From the NCBI GenBank assembly GCA_003255065.1, contig QAOA01008548.1, positions 76,009 to 140,008 of the forward strand: a stretch of DNA of 64,000 bases. Direction: 5' to 3'. Of this stretch, positions 59,775 through 64,000 are shown piece by piece. Numbering within the stretch: position 1 is the stretch's first letter; each line of letters opens with the position of its first letter. The position numbers were made by a program, and so were the translations under genes. The DNA comes from Cercis canadensis (Eukaryota > Streptophyta > Magnoliopsida > Fabales > Fabaceae). The notes below the pieces were generated by a model. It searched no databases. It saw only the letters and a program-made list of their open reading frames with translations, and was not told the origin of the DNA.

Positions 59775-61128
59775 ATCATAAAGTAAAAGGTAAACAAAGT
59801 AAGATGGTCGCTAAAGTAAGCTTCATGTGTGCCCACCTTTTGATGATAGAAGACGACTCTAGTCATTTGAGTTGAAATTGATGATTCGAGGAAGCCTCCA
59901 ATTACATGGAATTTGAGATTATTATGTGAAGATTATGATGTACTAAACGCCTTTTTCATTATGCTAATTGTACCAACGTGATACAATATAATCTAAAAGA
60001 GTATGTAAATAGGATTACAACCATTATTTAGAGATCATTTATGTGTATGAGTAGGTCAATTCTATCGTCATGGGTAATAATTAACCATATTGTGGTTTTC
60101 GTTCTATTTTCTTTTTGCCATAACCATGCTATTGTTGTTGTTTATTCTTCTTTACTACCTAGTAGCGTTCTCAAATCATATTCTATAGTGGATGGAATTG
60201 TGGGATTGACAATGGCACGTTTGTCTTATTCGGACATGTAAATTATAAACAAACCCATGTGGGAGAAAAATAAAATTAAAAAAGCCTCCTCAACAATATT
60301 GCAATTTATTTTCTTCATACTAATAAATTGTGGATTATATATGTTGCACTCCTTCTAATTGGCCAACCACTCAAGAGTTTCATTAGAATAATAGTATTAT
60401 AATACATGTCAACAAAACCTAGTTCCTGCAAGTGGAATATATAAAACACTCACATACAGGTACAAACTTGGGATCAATTCAATACAGATTAGAGAAATTA
60501 ACCACACCAGAAAAAAGAAATTAACCAAGAATCACTGCATGGAAGATAATAAGAGTGAAGATCCCTTGGCTCTGTAACCTTAGAGATTAGGTATGGATAG
60601 ACCCTAAAGTGGTAAAAATGTTCATTCTACTCATTTAATTAAGTCATTTAGTGGGGCTAAACTCTTTTTTTTTTTTTGTTTTTGAATTAGATGGCCATTT
60701 GGTTAATTAAAGTTGCTATTTTATAGCTAGGGAGAATTGAACTTAGGGAAAGGGGTGAGGAACAGCCTTTAAGGCCAGTGACAGCTCCGAGCCAAGGCCT
60801 CTTCTCTAGCAGAGAAAAAATTGAGTATCACTTTTACTGCTGACAAATTTATAAAATGTCACCTCTATTTGCTCAATTTTTATATATAAAGAAAAGGTAT
60901 GGATAGGGTAATTGACATTGTAGAAATGTATTAAGGAGCATATGGTAAGCATTTATTTTATATTATAAATAAAAATATAATTTGATCAAATTGGACTATA
61001 TATATATATATATGGGTAAAATGAATGAAGATTACATAGTGTGTGATGGGCCCTACCCAGAAAGAACAATGTTACTTGAGCCCCACTCCAGGGGCATTTG
61101 CGACCTCTCCAATCAGCGAATATTGCCA
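59775..61128. other. Spacer upstream of the lipid transfer protein gene
   Basis: No gene; the 66-codon frame at 60041-60241 has no recognisable feature. A short TA run lies at about 60998. The last part should contain the promoter of the gene at 61214. Confidence 0.45.
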
Positions 61129-61137
61129 GCTATAGAT
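61129..61137 (+). promoter_or_regulatory. Possible TATA box
   Basis: ctatagata about 80 bases before the ATG at 61214, in a suitable place for a plant core promoter. Position is the only support. Confidence 0.35.
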
Positions 61138-61213
61138 ACACGAGAAAGAGAATAGAGAACACTCAGAAAAGATCTCAAACATTATTTCTCATATTCAAGG
61201 GGGAAGTGACAAA

Positions 61214-63471
61214 ATGGGTGGTTGCAGCACTTTTAAGCCATTGATGATAGCTTTGATCTTCATGGTAGGTGTGACTAGCTTAGCCAAGGCACAGGATTTC
61301 CCACCCTGCGCTGACAAGTTATCACCATGCGTCGACTACTTGAACTCCACCAATCCTCCAGCCTCTTGCTGTAACCCATTACTAGAAACCGCAGCAACCC
61401 AGCTTCCCTGTCTCTGCGATCTTTTCTCCACTCCTGGTTTACTTGAAGGTGCGGGCGTCAATATTACTAAGGCTATTCAACTCGCCCATCGTTGTGGTAT
61501 CACCACTGATCTCACCAACTGCAAAGGTAAGCTGTTCTATATTTGCATACAGGCAAAAACAGCAAAAGTACACCTCTTCTAACATGGAATTAAGCTATAC
61601 GTAGTGACGAATTCAGAAATAATTCAACGGGGCCAAATTATAAAGTAGAAACTCTCAAACATTTCTCTTAACGATTTGGTAAAAAAATTTGAAACTGAAA
61701 GTCAATGCCCCTATCTCCCATCTGGATTCTTTACTAATTATAAGCACCAACCCAAATTTTAGTTGAACTTGTGCTGAATCCATTTAAACTTTTTTCTATA
61801 CAAGGTTTTATGGTTTGTAAATTTAGTTCTCAAGTGTCTACAAAATCTTGCATACTTTCCTTAGTGAAAATACTTCAAAGTTTTAATGGTGGTTGAAAGC
61901 TTTCAATTTTAGTTCTAATTTTAAACCAAGAAATATGAGATGATTGACCCAAATATTACACTTTTATAACTTATTTACACAATTATAACATTTTTCAACT
62001 TATTTACCCAAATATTATACTTTTAAAAAATTAAAAACTAAAAAAAATAATGTTAGAGTGAGTGGGTCCCACCAGACACGCCAGTGGGCCCACGGTGTGT
62101 TCCCACACACTCCCACGCTTGTGTGCTTCTGCCAATTTTTGAGAAAATGTCAAATGGTTTGTTTCTGCCTATCAAGAATGTCATAGTGATATTCGGTACA
62201 AAATTTCACTTTTTAGTTTGTTATTCAATTCTCATAGTTTTCGTCCATTGAGAAAATGTCAAGATGTCCACGCTTGTATCATATGCAAAGGACACGCCTT
62301 GGGCTCATTAGTGTGTCCCATGTGGACACGCTGTAGGCCCATTGGTGTGTCCGGTAACTTTTGACTTTATTTTTTTTTAATTTGTTAATTTTTTAAAAAA
62401 TATAATATTGAGATAAATAAGTTAAAAATTGTTATAATTATATAAATAAGTTGTAAAAGTATAATATTTGAGTCAATCAACCAGAAATATCACACACAAG
62501 ATTTTACATAATTTCAAATAGAAGTTGACCGAAAGTTTTGCACTCTTAAAGGTTTATAGCCATGTGCTCATCCTTGTTTTCATGAACATGTTCAAAAGTC
62601 AACCCTAAAATCCTTTCTTAAGGAGCAGTACCCACTTCTTATATGTTTCTTGTAGTTGAAGCTTTTCTAAGCCATAATCTCATGGTTTAATTGGCTTCTT
62701 TTAAGAATTTATTACTCTCTCTTCAATTTTGTTGGCAAGTAAATATCTTTTTATGATACATTATTTTGTGTCAATATCTTTTAGTGATCATCTAACATCT
62801 TTTATCACAAAAATATTGCCATGAAAATGTAGTGTCTTGATGTGTATTTGGCAGTAAGGAAAATTATACTTTACTAAATATATGACCTTTCTCACATATC
62901 AGGGAGACACCGTTGATGTAAAAATATTTAATTTTAGCCGTTTATTTTTAACGGCTAAANAATTTAGAAATAATATATTTATATACATATCATTTACACA
63001 TTGATTATTCTTTAGCATACAAGAAAGTATATAAGAAACATCTTAATTCAGAAATTCTATAATACTACATGTGTATGTTATTGATATCCAATTTTGTCCG
63101 GGTTAACTTATCAAAAACAAATATCTTATAAAAATAATAAAATACAAAAAAAAAATGTGTTATTATTATTAAAACTAAAAATGATAAAATAAACACAAAA
63201 AAAAAAAAGAAATAATTGCCATTTGAGGCAACACTGTAAAATGTTGTTCTAGCAATCCAGCTTCCTCTGAAGTCCCACCATGTCATGCCTCTTGCAGCTT
63301 GAAAACAGGAAACAGGAAATCACATTAGTGCAACTTGCATAATTTTTCAGCTATAAAAAAATTTCGGAAACAAAAAAGAAAGTAGAGAAATTCTAGAAAT
63401 ACACCACAATATAGCAATTAGAGGGACTCCAAGCTCAAACACACACATCTTGCAGGAGCCTCATCCACAGG
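61214..63471 (+). CDS. GPI-type non-specific lipid transfer protein, 5' part
   Basis: Exon 1 (61214-61526) encodes a signal peptide (LMIALIFMVGVTSLAKAQ) and a full eight-cysteine lipid transfer fold: C32, C39, C52-C53, C66-x-C68, C94, C103. The LPCLCDLF and ITKAIQLAHRCGI blocks fit the LTPG/xylogen-like group, secreted proteins that carry lipids at the cell surface and are often GPI-anchored. The donor is AAAG/GTAAGC. A likely next exon is only 15 nt (63457-63471, between ttgcag and gtatat) and adds GASST in phase, the usual low-complexity linker after the last Cys. The hydrophobic C-terminus expected for the anchor is not seen and probably lies beyond the window. Reading through the donor would stop at 61582. 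Confidence 0.85.
61937..62482. mobile_element. MITE in the lipid transfer protein intron
   Basis: A 546-bp element with ~85-bp inverted ends (tgattgacccaaatattaca at the left, aatatttgagtcaatca at the right). Flanked by agaaatat on both sides (61929-61936 and 62483-62490). GC-richer centre with repeated gtgtgtcc and gggccca-like phrases. Non-coding; MULE-type likely. Confidence 0.8.
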
Positions 63472-64000
63472 TATATCACCAATATTCACTTTTCTATTTT
63501 TCCATTTTTTCATTATTCACACCCATACACTAAGCATATCCAACCTATATATATATACTGATTCCATCCCCAGTAAAATAGAACCAAACCTAGAAACTTC
63601 TTTCCTTAGGATTTATGAATAGAATCAAGAATTAAATATAATAGAAGTTGATTTAGACAAAAGGAAACCAAATTAGAGTGAAAAATTTTAGAAGGAGAAA
63701 GAGATTTTTAGAGAGAGAACCAGAGTTTCAAGAGAAGGAAAGAGAGAAATTTTTGAGAGATTGTAAGAGAAATCATTACCTTAGCCACCAAGAGTTGAGA
63801 AGTAGAGACAAATCCATGTTTTCTCCCCTTGGATTCAAGAGAAAATCCATGCTTGCTAGACTTCCCATCCCCCTGCGTTTTTCCCCCTTTGCTCCATCTC
63901 CTTACTCTCCTCTCTGTTTCTTCTTGCATGGTTCTTTCTTTATGCTTGTATTCTGATTTCTTTTCTTTTTAAAGTTATTTACAATTTTCTTTTACTGTAT
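63472..64000. other. Purine/pyrimidine-rich end of the window
   Basis: Probably the second intron of the lipid transfer protein gene. The 92-codon frame at 63678-63956 is GA-rich low complexity (KNFRRRKRFLEREPEF), with a complementary frame opposite; neither is supported as a gene. Confidence 0.4.

Noticed and set aside
63678..63956. 92-codon GA-rich frame at the right edge
   Set aside because: Low complexity, with an equally long frame on the other strand; no domain.
1..64000. CRISPR arrays, operons or bacterial defence systems
   Set aside because: The tandem repeats found are minisatellites and intronic repeats without regular unique spacers, and all genes are of plant type. I see no undescribed multi-gene system here.

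Overview
This window is nuclear DNA of a eudicot plant; I cannot name the family. The evidence is intron-containing genes with GT-AG splice sites, plant-specific families (an LRR receptor kinase, type I MADS-box genes, an F-box/LRR family, a GPI-type lipid transfer protein, a PPR relic) and abundant plant transposable elements in AT-rich spacers. Ten isolated N bases are assembly gap marks. Three of them sit between near-identical direct repeats, so those duplications are suspect.

Layout: 0.9-1.4 kb is a decayed PPR relic. 2.2-13.3 kb holds three related F-box/LRR (SKIP19-like) copies on the minus strand, each broken in a different way: copy C lost its F-box exon and carries a SINE, copy A has an in-frame stop and its last exon runs into a CACTA transposon fragment, and copy B has a frameshift. 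Their introns carry an expanding ~170-bp repeat, and a Helitron lies between A and B. 13.4-25 kb is repeats: MITEs, a truncated LTR element, a possible solo LTR and a large AT-rich gene desert.

26.1-32.6 kb carries the clearest intact gene, a four-exon minus-strand LRR receptor kinase (1106 codons after splicing, non-RD kinase). 36.6-41.5 kb is a perfect head-to-tail duplication of a ~2.43-kb unit, each copy with one intronless AGL62-like MADS gene and a truncated piece of the neighbouring LRR gene. 43.5-45.4 kb is a copia relic. 47.4-56.7 kb is a complete Ty3/gypsy element of Tat type with 302-bp LTRs, a 5-bp target duplication, a gag-pol frame broken only by stop codons, and an antisense gene before the 3' LTR.

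57-60 kb contains MITEs and a solo LTR with target duplication. 61.2 kb to the window edge holds the first exon, a likely 15-nt microexon and a MITE-bearing intron of a lipid transfer protein gene. The protein-coding genes that look functional are the receptor kinase, the two MADS genes and the lipid transfer protein; nothing in the layout suggests that they work in one pathway.
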